Shown here in pieces: positions 51,432-60,772 of a DNA stretch of 64,000 nucleotides. Position 1 is the first letter of the stretch, and every line of letters starts with the position of its first letter. Below the pieces are notes generated by a model. The model was not told where the DNA came from and did no database searches. It saw nothing but the letters and a program-made list of their open reading frames with translations. The DNA lies in NCBI RefSeq assembly GCF_001956045.1, contig NZ_MRTH01000003.1, positions 248,001-312,000 of the forward strand. Direction: 5' to 3'. The translations under genes were made by a program, and so were the position numbers. The DNA comes from Paenibacillus sp. FSL H7-0331. Its GTDB lineage: Bacteria > Bacillota > Bacilli > Paenibacillales > NBRC-103111.

Positions 51432-51481
51432 TACTGTATTATTTAATTAATACAGTAACACATAGAAAAGCTTCATGTCAA
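51432..51481 (-). promoter_or_regulatory. Promoter and 26-bp palindromic operator of the GntR/ABC/methyltransferase operon
   Basis: Palindrome arms TACTGTATT (51432-51440) and AATACAGTA (51449-51457) are perfect, with an eight-base A+T spacer. On the reverse strand TTGACA (51481-51476) lies 18 bases before TACTGT, so the operator covers the -10 region. The rest of the 51416-51729 gap shows only A+T-rich sequence and a possible -10 (TATGAT near 51694) for the next binding-protein gene. Confidence 0.75.
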
Positions 51482-51729
51482 TGATGGACACGAAAATGGG
51501 CTGAGCAGGAAGTTATGGCTACCCAACCTGGTATTGGCATTTTGCGGTGGTTCGTTCATTTATCGATTTCCAATTGATCTAAAAATTTTATCTTTTTCCC
51601 CATAAATCGTAGATGTTGCCCTCTCCCTATTTCCCTACAATTAGGTATATAGACAAACAACAAGATATAGAAGGTGCGGTGAGATGAAGATGGTATGATA
51701 GACATTGTAAATGAACAGGGGGAACAACA

Positions 51730-53397
51730 ATGTCTAATCCAATAGCAAGAGTAGTCCTTCCGATGCTGGCTTCCGCAGCTTGGATATTCGTGATAACAGG
51801 CTGTACGACCGTGATCGACGGGAATGGTGATAGTAGTGTGTCTAAGTCCGATCAGCGTAGGATGATTACGGCAACCATCTATGACCGTGGCAATATTCCA
51901 TCCAGTGAAGGCACGATTGAAAACAATAAAATCACCAAATGGATTAACGAAACAGGTCCGGTACAAGTCAAATTCATAGCTGTACCCCGGACACAATCAG
52001 AGCAAAAGCTGAACACGTTATTCGCAGGCGGGGGAGCACCAGACCTGATTTTGGAATATGCGCCGCAGATCAAAAATCCGCTGATCGACCAAAAGCAGCT
52101 TCGTCCGATTGACGACATGATCGACAAGTATAGTAAGGAATATAAAGCGCTTTTGCAGAAATATCCATCGCTCAGGAAAGCAGGAACAGGAACTGATGGC
52201 AAGCTGTATCAGTTCGGGCGTATCAATGAAACGATTCCGCAGCGCGGATTGTTTATCCGTACCGATTGGCTGCAAAAGCTGAACCTGAACATCCCGAAAA
52301 CGACTGAGGAGCTGTATCAGGTAGCCAAAGCTTTCACGGAGCAGGACCCGGACGGAAACGGCAGGAAGGACACTTACGGTATCGCGATGTCCTATAGCTC
52401 CGGAGCTATTCTGGATGAAATGTTTGGCGTCACCTACCCGGGCTTCATTGTGCAAAACAACGAGCTTATTCATGGCTGGGATCACATTAAGGCGGTTACG
52501 GCGTTTAAAAAAAGGCTCTATAGTGAAGGTCTGGTTGATAAGGACTATTTGAACGACAAGAATGGCTCAAAAGCGAAGCAGGATTTCCTGAACGGTAAAA
52601 TCGGGATATATATGGAGCAATTTAACGTTCCGATTGTTTTTTATAACGATTATTATGTGAAATTGAAAAAAAATGTTCCGAGTGCTGAAGTTACAGTCAT
52701 TCCGTATCCGGTAACTCCGGTGGGGCAATTTAATCCGATTTTTGTTAATCCGATCCAGATGACGGCCGTTGTCAATGCTCAAGTCAAAGATCCGGAAGCG
52801 GTGATGAAATACGTTGATTTTGCCGCATCCGATACTTTTATGAAAACGATGTATTACGGCTTTGAAGGCGTGCACAGCAAGTCGGAGCCGGGTACATGTC
52901 CGCAGGTGATCAATCTGGATAAATGGAAAACCGAATTTAATTTCGGTTCCGGCGATTTTGCTATGCTGGCTTCTCCGACATTAGCGGGTAAATGCTATTT
53001 TGGTACGGAAAAGCTTGATGCCCGGGATGTCCTTCAAAATCAGGTGAAAAAGATGTTTGAAGCGAATTCGTCCTTTATTCGTTTTGATCTACCGGTAGCG
53101 GGACCGACTCATTCAGAACAGATGCCTCAGCTGCCGAAGGAGCTTCAGCAGATTCTGACCAACACGACGAAGCAGGTCGGTGTCGGCGAGGGCGATATCT
53201 GGATAAAGTCGATATTGACGCCTGGCTATAGCCCGGAGATGGCCAAACAGGATGCAATCGCAGCATGGCAAAAAGCCGGAGGCAAGCAGGTTGACGATTG
53301 GTACAGGAGCTTCTATGCCAATGATAAGGACAAAACGATTTGGACTAACGATATTTACGATATTTTCAAAGAGCAGCGTGCGCTTCAAACCAAATAA
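51730..53397 (+). CDS. Lipoprotein sugar-binding protein, LplA/YtcQ-like
   Basis: 555 residues. Lipoprotein signal with ITGC (Cys25); the large family-1 fold with a Ca-loop-like DPDGNGRKDTYG (about 210), GLFIRTDWLQKLNLNIPKTTEELYQ, FLNGKIGIYMEQ. LplA-type proteins bind oligosaccharides for LplBC permeases. First gene of an importer operon with lplB- and lplC-like genes following. The ribosome site GGGGGAA precedes the ATG. The adjacent reverse operon separates it from the second YesMN pair, its likely regulator. Confidence 0.9.
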   Translation: MSNPIARVVLPMLASAAWIFVITGCTTVIDGNGDSSVSKSDQRRMITATIYDRGNIPSSEGTIENNKITKWINETGPVQVKFIAVPRTQSEQKLNTLFAGGGAPDLILEYAPQIKNPLIDQKQLRPIDDMIDKYSKEYKALLQKYPSLRKAGTGTDGKLYQFGRINETIPQRGLFIRTDWLQKLNLNIPKTTEELYQVAKAFTEQDPDGNGRKDTYGIAMSYSSGAILDEMFGVTYPGFIVQNNELIHGWDHIKAVTAFKKRLYSEGLVDKDYLNDKNGSKAKQDFLNGKIGIYMEQFNVPIVFYNDYYVKLKKNVPSAEVTVIPYPVTPVGQFNPIFVNPIQMTAVVNAQVKDPEAVMKYVDFAASDTFMKTMYYGFEGVHSKSEPGTCPQVINLDKWKTEFNFGSGDFAMLASPTLAGKCYFGTEKLDARDVLQNQVKKMFEANSSFIRFDLPVAGPTHSEQMPQLPKELQQILTNTTKQVGVGEGDIWIKSILTPGYSPEMAKQDAIAAWQKAGGKQVDDWYRSFYANDKDKTIWTNDIYDIFKEQRALQTK

Positions 53398-53434
53398 GAG
53401 TCAGAATTTGATAATCAGGTGGTGAATAAATCGG

Positions 53435-54364
53435 ATGGGGACCGTACGGGCCAAAACTACAAAGGATGCCTTGCGCTATTTGAACAAGAAAAAATATTTG
53501 TATATCTTGTTAATCCCTTGTGTGATCTATTTTTTAATATTTAATTATTTTCCGATGTATGGCGTCATCATAGCTTTTAAGGATTTTAATTTTGCCAAAG
53601 GTATTGTAGGGAGTCCCTGGATCGGTTTAGACAATTTCAGATACATGTTTGGGCTAAGTGATTTCTACACGGTGTTCTGGAACTCGCTTTACCTAAGTAT
53701 GTTGAGGCTGGTTTTCGGATTTCCTTTTCCGATCCTGTTGGCCCTGCTTTTAAATGAAATGCGAAACCGCACATACCAAAGGGTAACGCAGACCATTATC
53801 TACCTGCCTCACTTTATATCCTGGGTTGTCATTGGAGGTATTCTGGTCAATTTCCTGTCACCCTCCTGGGGGATTGTAAATATTTTCCTTAAACAAATCG
53901 GAATGGACCCTATTTTCTTTCTTGCGGACAATAATTATTTCCGACCCTTGGTTATTATTAGCAGTATCTGGAAGGAATCCGGATGGGAAAGCATTCTTTA
54001 CCTGGCCGCCATGGTTAGCATCAATACCGAATTATACGAGGCTGCTAGTATCGATGGCGCCAACCGATTACAGAAAATGCGGTACGTGACGATGCCTGGT
54101 ATCAAATCAACGATCGTGATTTTACTTATTTTGCGACTCGGTCAAATTATGGGCAACGGCTTTGAACAAATTTTTGTGCTCCAGAATCCTTTGAATCTGG
54201 GTGTTTCCGAGGTGTTTGAAACCTACGTATACCGTGTCGGTTTGATTGGTGGCCGGTTTTCCTTCGGAACTACGGTTGGATTGTTCACCTCAGTGATCGG
54301 ATTGATTTTCCTGCTGGCAAGCAATCAGATTGCCAAATGGATGAAAGAGGACGGGATATGGTAA
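53435..54364 (+). CDS. ABC sugar permease, LplB-like
   Basis: 309 residues, six helices. FNYFPMYGVIIAFKDFNFAKGIVGSPWIGLDNF at the N-terminus is the LplB signature; coupling loop YEAASIDGANRLQKMRYVTMPGI. Forms the translocation pore with the LplC-like protein. No ATPase gene is present in the operon, so a shared MsmX-type ATPase is inferred. Confidence 0.92.
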   Translation: MGTVRAKTTKDALRYLNKKKYLYILLIPCVIYFLIFNYFPMYGVIIAFKDFNFAKGIVGSPWIGLDNFRYMFGLSDFYTVFWNSLYLSMLRLVFGFPFPILLALLLNEMRNRTYQRVTQTIIYLPHFISWVVIGGILVNFLSPSWGIVNIFLKQIGMDPIFFLADNNYFRPLVIISSIWKESGWESILYLAAMVSINTELYEAASIDGANRLQKMRYVTMPGIKSTIVILLILRLGQIMGNGFEQIFVLQNPLNLGVSEVFETYVYRVGLIGGRFSFGTTVGLFTSVIGLIFLLASNQIAKWMKEDGIW

Positions 54365-54380
54365 AGGGAGGCAGCAGAGC

Positions 54381-55253
54381 TTGAGTATCAGATCATTCGG
54401 AGATAAATTGTTTGACGTTTTCAATTATACAGTCGTCACCTTGTTCGCACTAGCTTGTTTATTCCCGTTTTTTTATGTGGCATCCTTTTCTGTGACCCCT
54501 TATTCGGAATATTTGCAAAATCCATTGAAGCTCATCCCGAGTCAAATCGAGCTGTCTGCCTATAAGCAGATTCTTCAGATGCCGTTGATGTGGACCGGAT
54601 ATAAAAATACGATCATCATCACGGTTGCCGGAGTCGCAATAAATATCTTTTTGCTGATCATTTCGGCTTATCCGCTCTCTAAGAAGGATCTAAAGGGCAG
54701 AAATGTGATCATGGTACTAATCACGTTCACGATGTTTTTCAACGGCGGTTTAATACCAAATTTTTATCTTATTAAAACACTGGATATTTATAACACGCTG
54801 TGGGCGATGATTTTACCTGGTGCCCTTGGGGCCTATAACCTGATCCTGATGAAAAACTTTGTCAGCGCGATACCCGAAAGTCTGGAAGAATCGGCTTTTA
54901 TCGATGGGGCCAATGAAATCAAGGTACTGTTTCGGATCATCGTTCCCCTGTGTAAGCCGGCGATAGCCACCTTTGTCATCTTTCATGCGGTAACCCAATG
55001 GAACACGTTTTTTTCGGCCATTATCTACACGTCGAAAAGAAGCCTCTGGCCGCTTATGCTGATCTTACGCGAAATGGTTGTTGATGATGGAGGCATTACC
55101 AAGGATGCGATGGACATGAACAATACGGGGGTTACCGTGTTTACGATTAAAATGGCGATCATTATTTTTGCAACATTACCTATTCTGCTCGTTTATCCCT
55201 TCCTGCAAAAGTATTTTATGAAGGGTGTGCTGGTAGGCTCGGTCAAGGGGTGA
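54381..55253 (+). CDS. ABC sugar permease, LplC/YtcP-like
   Basis: 290 residues, six helices. Signature FNGGLIPNFYLIKTLDIYNTLWAMILPGALGAYNLILMKNF and coupling loop EESAFIDGANEIKVLFRIIVPLCKPAIAT. The start is TTG at 54381 with AAAGGGAGG nine bases upstream. Ends with the typical KGVLVGSVKG. Confidence 0.92.
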   Translation: MSIRSFGDKLFDVFNYTVVTLFALACLFPFFYVASFSVTPYSEYLQNPLKLIPSQIELSAYKQILQMPLMWTGYKNTIIITVAGVAINIFLLIISAYPLSKKDLKGRNVIMVLITFTMFFNGGLIPNFYLIKTLDIYNTLWAMILPGALGAYNLILMKNFVSAIPESLEESAFIDGANEIKVLFRIIVPLCKPAIATFVIFHAVTQWNTFFSAIIYTSKRSLWPLMLILREMVVDDGGITKDAMDMNNTGVTVFTIKMAIIIFATLPILLVYPFLQKYFMKGVLVGSVKG

Positions 55254-55337
55254 TGGCTGGTTGCTTTCATCCGTACGATTAAAATCTGCAGTTGTTTGCA
55301 GTTTTAATAAATGGTAATTAAAAAGGAGATGTTTATA

Positions 55338-56924
55338 TTGAAAGGGTCCGTCAAAACGCTGGTCAGTTCCTCAGTGAGCATTGCGCTGCTTTCCTCCATC
55401 GTGGTGGGATGCAGTCCGAATACTGACAACAAAGAAGCAGCCACCACCAAGCCAACACCCGGTACCACGGCGCCAGCCCCAGCCAAAGCAGCACCTGCCA
55501 CAATCAAGATGTTTAACAGAGTGAATGCAGCGGTCGTTGTAGAAAATAATCCGGTTATTGCAGAGGTTGAAAAGCTGGCCAATGTTAAGCTATCGGTTGA
55601 AGCTCCTCCCATCAATAACTATGTGGATAAGCTCCAGGTGCTTATGGCCTCGGGAGACCTGCCAGACCTCATCTACAATTGGGGTGGCGCAGATGCCAAT
55701 ATGGAAAAGTGGGCGCAGAATGATCTGATTGCCCCATTGGACGACAAAATTAAAAATTATCCGAATCTGACAAAAAATATTACGAAAGAAATGTGGGATG
55801 GGGTCAAATCTGTTAATGATGGAAAGACCTATATCATTCCAAGAACGAATGTAGTCAACCACTGGGGCTATATGATCAACCAGCAATGGCTGAACAAGCT
55901 TAATCTCAAAGCGCCTACAACCCTGGACGAGTTCACGAATGTATGCAAAGCCTTTACTAATAACGATCCTGACGGAAACGGAAAGCCGGATACGTATTGC
56001 CTAAGCTTTTCCAATCCGACGCTGGGTGCCAATACAATCTGGAATGCCTCCAATTTTCTTGCCTCCGCATTTGATCTTCCTATCGTAAATGGAGCCAAGG
56101 ATACAGACGGAACGTATAAAATAAGAGAAAAAATGTCGGGCTATATTCCTTACTTGACCTATCTGAAGCAGTTAAATGATGAGAAGCTGATTGATCCCGA
56201 GTTCCTGATTAACAAGATCTATGTAGATCAGGAAAAAATGAACCAGAACCGGATCGGTATCATCTACGCACATCAATACGCGGTTATGGCCAATCTGGCA
56301 AAGGATAAGGAATCGGATAAAAAGTACACCTATCAGGCTGTGTTAAAAAACGGCAAGGGCGTTGCCTCTGATTGGGTGACACCTGCAACGTGGGGCGGCT
56401 GGATGATTGCCAAAAATTCTAAAAATATCGACAGCGTGCTGAAATTTCTGGATTGGGGCAATACAACGGAAGCGAATACCTTGTTCCAGCTTGGCATCAA
56501 AGGCGTGACTTACGACAATTATGATCCGGCTACGAAAAATATAACCCGAACTGCAGATCAGGCTACCAAGCTTGCATCCGTAACAAGCACATACATGACG
56601 CTTGCTAATGCGATAGATGGAAACGCTGCCATCATTGAAGGTGCAGATACCCTGGATAGACTTAATGCTTACAAGTCTCAGCTGGATGGCGCATTAAAGC
56701 AGATGACCGTTACTAATGTTCCTGCTGTCAGGTCCCCCAAAATTCTGAATTTGAACAGTACGATTCCCGATATGGTCAAGAAAAAGGACGACCAGGAATT
56801 GAAGTTTATTCTGGGCAGCATAACCCTGCAGCAGTTCAAGGACTTCCTGGAGAAGGAATGGAATCCGGCTACAGCCGATGCCGAAAAGGAATATGTAGAC
56901 TACATGAATAAGGCAGGTAAATAA
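55338..56924 (+). CDS. Lipoprotein sugar-binding protein, LplA-like (second)
   Basis: About 528 residues from the TTG at 55338, which has AAGGAG nine bases upstream; the in-frame ATG at 55329 is too close to that site. Lipoprotein Cys25 in VVGC, then an Ala-Pro-Thr-rich spacer and the LplA-type fold: GDLPDLIYNWGGADAN, NNDPDGNGKPDTYCLSF, WVTPATWGGWMIAKNSKN. A second binding protein behind the same permeases may widen the range of sugars taken up. Confidence 0.88.
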   Translation: MKGSVKTLVSSSVSIALLSSIVVGCSPNTDNKEAATTKPTPGTTAPAPAKAAPATIKMFNRVNAAVVVENNPVIAEVEKLANVKLSVEAPPINNYVDKLQVLMASGDLPDLIYNWGGADANMEKWAQNDLIAPLDDKIKNYPNLTKNITKEMWDGVKSVNDGKTYIIPRTNVVNHWGYMINQQWLNKLNLKAPTTLDEFTNVCKAFTNNDPDGNGKPDTYCLSFSNPTLGANTIWNASNFLASAFDLPIVNGAKDTDGTYKIREKMSGYIPYLTYLKQLNDEKLIDPEFLINKIYVDQEKMNQNRIGIIYAHQYAVMANLAKDKESDKKYTYQAVLKNGKGVASDWVTPATWGGWMIAKNSKNIDSVLKFLDWGNTTEANTLFQLGIKGVTYDNYDPATKNITRTADQATKLASVTSTYMTLANAIDGNAAIIEGADTLDRLNAYKSQLDGALKQMTVTNVPAVRSPKILNLNSTIPDMVKKKDDQELKFILGSITLQQFKDFLEKEWNPATADAEKEYVDYMNKAGK

Positions 56925-56947
56925 AACCGGATAAGTGAAGGGTGTAG

Positions 56948-56984
56948 AGGTGATATGGGAATTTTCCGAATATCACCTTTTTAC
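56948..56984 (+). terminator. Terminator between the second LplA-like gene and the secreted glycosidase gene
   Basis: AGGTGATAT and ATATCACCT pair perfectly over nine bases with a 13-base loop, then TTTTTA. Confidence 0.85.
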
Positions 56985-57012
56985 ATACATATTTAAAGGA
57001 TGGTGATTAATA

Positions 57013-60000
57013 ATGGGTAAAGGTAAAGCTCGCAGTATGGCTCGGGGGATCGTGTGTTTCGTCCTCGTACTCGGTATGTTGTTTTCAAGCATTCCGTTTA
57101 TTCCAACAAGTGGCATTCAGACAGCGTATGCGGCTAATTCGAGCGTAGTCAGAAGTGGCGATGTGTGGACACTGGAAAATGATGTGATGAAGTCAGTCGT
57201 GTCCTTTGCAAGTGGAAGTATTCAAATGACAAGCTATTACAACAAAGAGGCCGGAAAGGAGTATCTCACCGGGAGTGGAAGCCAATATTTGTTTTACTAT
57301 AACTATGGTGGAAGCGACATCTATGCGAATGATGGAGGATGGACGCTGGGCACCGCCACGATTACCGACATTACCAAATTCGGCACCAATTGGGGTAAGC
57401 AGCTTACCATCCCGGTAACCCGAACTTCCCCGCAAAATGTAACTATTAATCTGAAATTTGAAATTTATAACGGGAAATCCGGATTGAAGTATAGCAACTC
57501 CATTAAAAATAATACGGCTGCCCAGAAGACGATTACGAACTCGGACATCATCTCGCTGAACCTGCCCAATGATGCACATACGCTGTATTATGTGCCGAAT
57601 ATGGCCTGGTACAGTACCTCGGGCTCGCTGGCTCCGAATGCAGGGAAAAATGCGATAACGGTCTATAATACGGGTGATGGATGGGGCCTGCAGCCGGAAA
57701 TGAACTGGAAGACCGAGGGAACCTCTGGCATGCTGCCGCCCTTTGCCAGCATTAATGCCTGGAGCGGTATCACGAATGTCAAAGTATCCACCAATACCGA
57801 TGCACTGCAATTGGTGTTGTTCCCTAATGAGGAATTCGAGTATATTTCAGTGAATATGACGGTATTCAAGGGGGATATCCTTGATGGAAAAATGGCAGTC
57901 GAGGAGCATTTTAGAAAGCGCTTCAAATATCATGACGTGACTTCCCTGTTTCTTACCAACGACTGGGACTATATAGGGAAACGCACGGATGCATTTTTCA
58001 GAAATACAGTCGTACCGAAGGCTGTACAGGCAGGTCTGGATATGGTAATGATCGACGATTTATGGAATACGACCCGAGATACCACGACTGCGAAGACCAG
58101 CTTTACAAGTAATATGGCATCCCTGACCGATTATATTGTAGGACAAGGCCTACGCTTCGGATTATGGTTCAGCATGACAGGCGACAACCATAATGTAGGA
58201 AGGGATTTGGCTGATCCTGCCAACATTGAGTTCAAAAGAAGTCAGGTTGAGGATACGATGATTCCTCAATATCATTTATCGCATCAAATGATTGATTTGA
58301 CCGAATTTTGGCCCAATACGGCGGCGACCTCAACCTCGCATCCAAGCGACAGCGTTTATCGAAAAAACGTATTGGTGAAAAACTATATGAACGATCTGAC
58401 GTCACGACACCCGGACTTCATTGGCAAGCTGACCAGCGAAGTGGATATATATCCTACTCAGGGTGACAGAAACAACGGACTGCTGCATATCTCTGATAAC
58501 GGATTTCTATCCGCTAACGGCGGAGTGGGCACCAGCATGAAAATCGGCATGGACAGCTTTGGCTATTTGCCTATGAATTCCGTTTATTACGGCGGTAACC
58601 CGTCAGGCAAAGTCGAGGACTACTATTCCTATATGCTGGCAAGAGTGATCAAATTCAATACAGACCCTTCCGGTTGGACGAATGCAGGTATGGATTCTCT
58701 GAAAAAATTCAACAACTGGCGGAAGAGTCCGAGAATCAAGGCATTAACGGAGCAAACGACAAGGCCGCTTTATGCCGGTCCGGATTTTGATACGTCAGGC
58801 TCCTACGCATGGATGTATGCGTCTGAAGATAAAAGCAAGGCGCTGGTCATCGCCACAGCTGCGAATGTAACGGCTGTTCCAGACGATCTGACGCTAAATC
58901 TCAGATGGCTTGACAGTAATAAGACTTATCTGGTTGAGGATATCACGATGAACGATAGCGGTGTCAGCTCCTACAGCTATAAAGGCAAATTCACAGGCAG
59001 TCAGCTGAAATCACCAGGGCTACCGGTGAACCTGGCCGATAACACATCCAAGGGCAAGGCGTTCTGGATTCAGGAGGATAATGCGGCAGCCATGCAGGTG
59101 CTATATGCAGATGAGAAGATTGCATCCTTCACGCAAACTTCCGGCACATCGAGCCTGACGGTCAATGTTACCGGAACTGCAGGAACCACGGGTAAGGTGG
59201 TTGTATTTGACCGGACCGCCAATAAATCCATTACCAGCGACGTCGTCATTGGCACAGGCGGTACAGGCAGCGTTACGCTCGGTTCCGGCATTTTGCTTGA
59301 AGCAGAGAGTCTGACAGCAGCGGCATCATCAGGTTCGAACGTTGCGAATGGAGCCGACACAGCAGCCAGCAATGGCTCGCTCAGCTACGGGAATCTGAAT
59401 GGAGTGGGCGACTGGGTCCAATACACGGCAAACGTGGCAAGCCCGGGCACCTACAATGTAAAGGTTCAGGTTAAGAAGCACCCAAGCAGAGGTACGGCAC
59501 AACTGTATATAGACGGCGTAGCACAAGGCTCGCCTATTGACGAGTATCAGAGTGCTCAAGGTTATGTCGAGGTCGATCTTGGCAATATCGCTTTTACAAC
59601 AGCTGGCAATAAACTATTCAAATTCCAGATCACAGGGAAAAATGCCAGCAGCAGCTCTTATATCTTGGCTACGGATACGATAAGGCTTACCTATAAATCA
59701 CCTGATGTTATCCTTCCGCCAGCGGTACCGGAAGCAGTCAAATATGAAGCAGAGAGCTTGACCACGACGGCATCAACCGGTGCAACGGTTACTTATGGAG
59801 CAGATTCGGCAGCCAGCAATGGCGGATTGAGCTATGCGAATGCCAATGCAGTGGGAGGTTGGGTACAGTATACGGTGAATGTTCCTGCATCCGGAACATA
59901 CAGGGTGAGAGTGCAGGTCAAAAAACATCCCGACAGGGGTACGGCACAGCTGTACATCGACGGTACTGCACAGGGTACGCCGATTGATGAATACCAGAGT

Positions 60001-60561
60001 GCGCAGGGCTATGTCACAGTGGATCTGGGCAATGTGACGTTCAGCTCAGCAGGAAACAAGCAGTTCAAATTTCAGGTCACAGGCAAGAACGCCAGCAGTG
60101 CCAGCTATACCCTGGCAACCGACTATATTTCGCTTACCAAGGAACCGCTTAATTATGAATTCGAGAGCTTGACCACAACCGTATCAGCAGGAGATACCAC
60201 GGCAATTGGCAGCGATTCCGCCGCCAGCGGGGGTGCATTAAGCTACGGCAACTTTAACGCAGTGGGAGACTGGGTGGAATACACGGTCAATGTTCCAACA
60301 GCTGGAACCTACACAGTTAGTGCGCGGGTTAAAAAGCATCCCGACCGCGGCACCGCGCAATTGTATATCGACGGTACCGCACAGGGCAATCCTGTAGATC
60401 AGTATCAAAGTGTTCCGGGCTATTCGGTCGTTGGATTAGGCAATGTGACGTTCAGCTCAGCAGGAAACAAGCAGTTTAAATTTCAAGTTACAGGTAAAGA
60501 TCCAAGCAGCGGTAATTATACTTTGGCTAATGATAAAATCATGCTAACCAGAGTCAATTGA
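57013..60561 (+). CDS. Secreted GH36-like (clan GH-D) glycosidase with three C-terminal CBM6/35-like repeats
   Basis: 1182 residues. A signal peptide ends near AYAANS (about 40). A beta-rich N-domain leads to a TIM barrel: DMVMIDDLW (about 343-351), LRFGLWFSM (about 380-388) and LTSEVDIYP (around 473-481), resembling alpha-galactosidase/alpha-N-acetylgalactosaminidase barrels, though the nucleophile cannot be fixed by eye. After a beta domain come three tandem carbohydrate-binding repeats (about 757-897, 905-1047, 1049-1182), each with EAESLT or EFESLT, GDWVQYT and KKHP..GTAQLYIDG. It degrades a polysaccharide or glycan outside the cell, and the flanking importers should take up the products. 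Confidence 0.8.
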   Translation: MGKGKARSMARGIVCFVLVLGMLFSSIPFIPTSGIQTAYAANSSVVRSGDVWTLENDVMKSVVSFASGSIQMTSYYNKEAGKEYLTGSGSQYLFYYNYGGSDIYANDGGWTLGTATITDITKFGTNWGKQLTIPVTRTSPQNVTINLKFEIYNGKSGLKYSNSIKNNTAAQKTITNSDIISLNLPNDAHTLYYVPNMAWYSTSGSLAPNAGKNAITVYNTGDGWGLQPEMNWKTEGTSGMLPPFASINAWSGITNVKVSTNTDALQLVLFPNEEFEYISVNMTVFKGDILDGKMAVEEHFRKRFKYHDVTSLFLTNDWDYIGKRTDAFFRNTVVPKAVQAGLDMVMIDDLWNTTRDTTTAKTSFTSNMASLTDYIVGQGLRFGLWFSMTGDNHNVGRDLADPANIEFKRSQVEDTMIPQYHLSHQMIDLTEFWPNTAATSTSHPSDSVYRKNVLVKNYMNDLTSRHPDFIGKLTSEVDIYPTQGDRNNGLLHISDNGFLSANGGVGTSMKIGMDSFGYLPMNSVYYGGNPSGKVEDYYSYMLARVIKFNTDPSGWTNAGMDSLKKFNNWRKSPRIKALTEQTTRPLYAGPDFDTSGSYAWMYASEDKSKALVIATAANVTAVPDDLTLNLRWLDSNKTYLVEDITMNDSGVSSYSYKGKFTGSQLKSPGLPVNLADNTSKGKAFWIQEDNAAAMQVLYADEKIASFTQTSGTSSLTVNVTGTAGTTGKVVVFDRTANKSITSDVVIGTGGTGSVTLGSGILLEAESLTAAASSGSNVANGADTAASNGSLSYGNLNGVGDWVQYTANVASPGTYNVKVQVKKHPSRGTAQLYIDGVAQGSPIDEYQSAQGYVEVDLGNIAFTTAGNKLFKFQITGKNASSSSYILATDTIRLTYKSPDVILPPAVPEAVKYEAESLTTTASTGATVTYGADSAASNGGLSYANANAVGGWVQYTVNVPASGTYRVRVQVKKHPDRGTAQLYIDGTAQGTPIDEYQSAQGYVTVDLGNVTFSSAGNKQFKFQVTGKNASSASYTLATDYISLTKEPLNYEFESLTTTVSAGDTTAIGSDSAASGGALSYGNFNAVGDWVEYTVNVPTAGTYTVSARVKKHPDRGTAQLYIDGTAQGNPVDQYQSVPGYSVVGLGNVTFSSAGNKQFKFQVTGKDPSSGNYTLANDKIMLTRVN

Positions 60562-60587
60562 TTATGTATTTCTGACGTTAAGTTATC

Positions 60588-60635
60588 AAGGACCAGTGTT
60601 TCCCCTTTATTGAGGTGGAACGCTGGTTCTTTTTA
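60588..60635 (+). terminator. Terminator after the secreted glycosidase gene
   Basis: Arms AAGGACCAGTGTTTCCCC and GGTGGAACGCTGGTTCTT pair with a few G-U, followed by TTTT. Confidence 0.8.
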
Positions 60636-60772
60636 ATGTGATGTCCGAATCCCTATTTCCCATCATCTTAATTTCAACCTAAGATCGAAGGATTGCCACC
60701 TCGGCAAATAATCGCGCATCCCTTACGATAAAGAGGTCAAGATGATCACTAGATTGAAAGGGGAATATTCGA

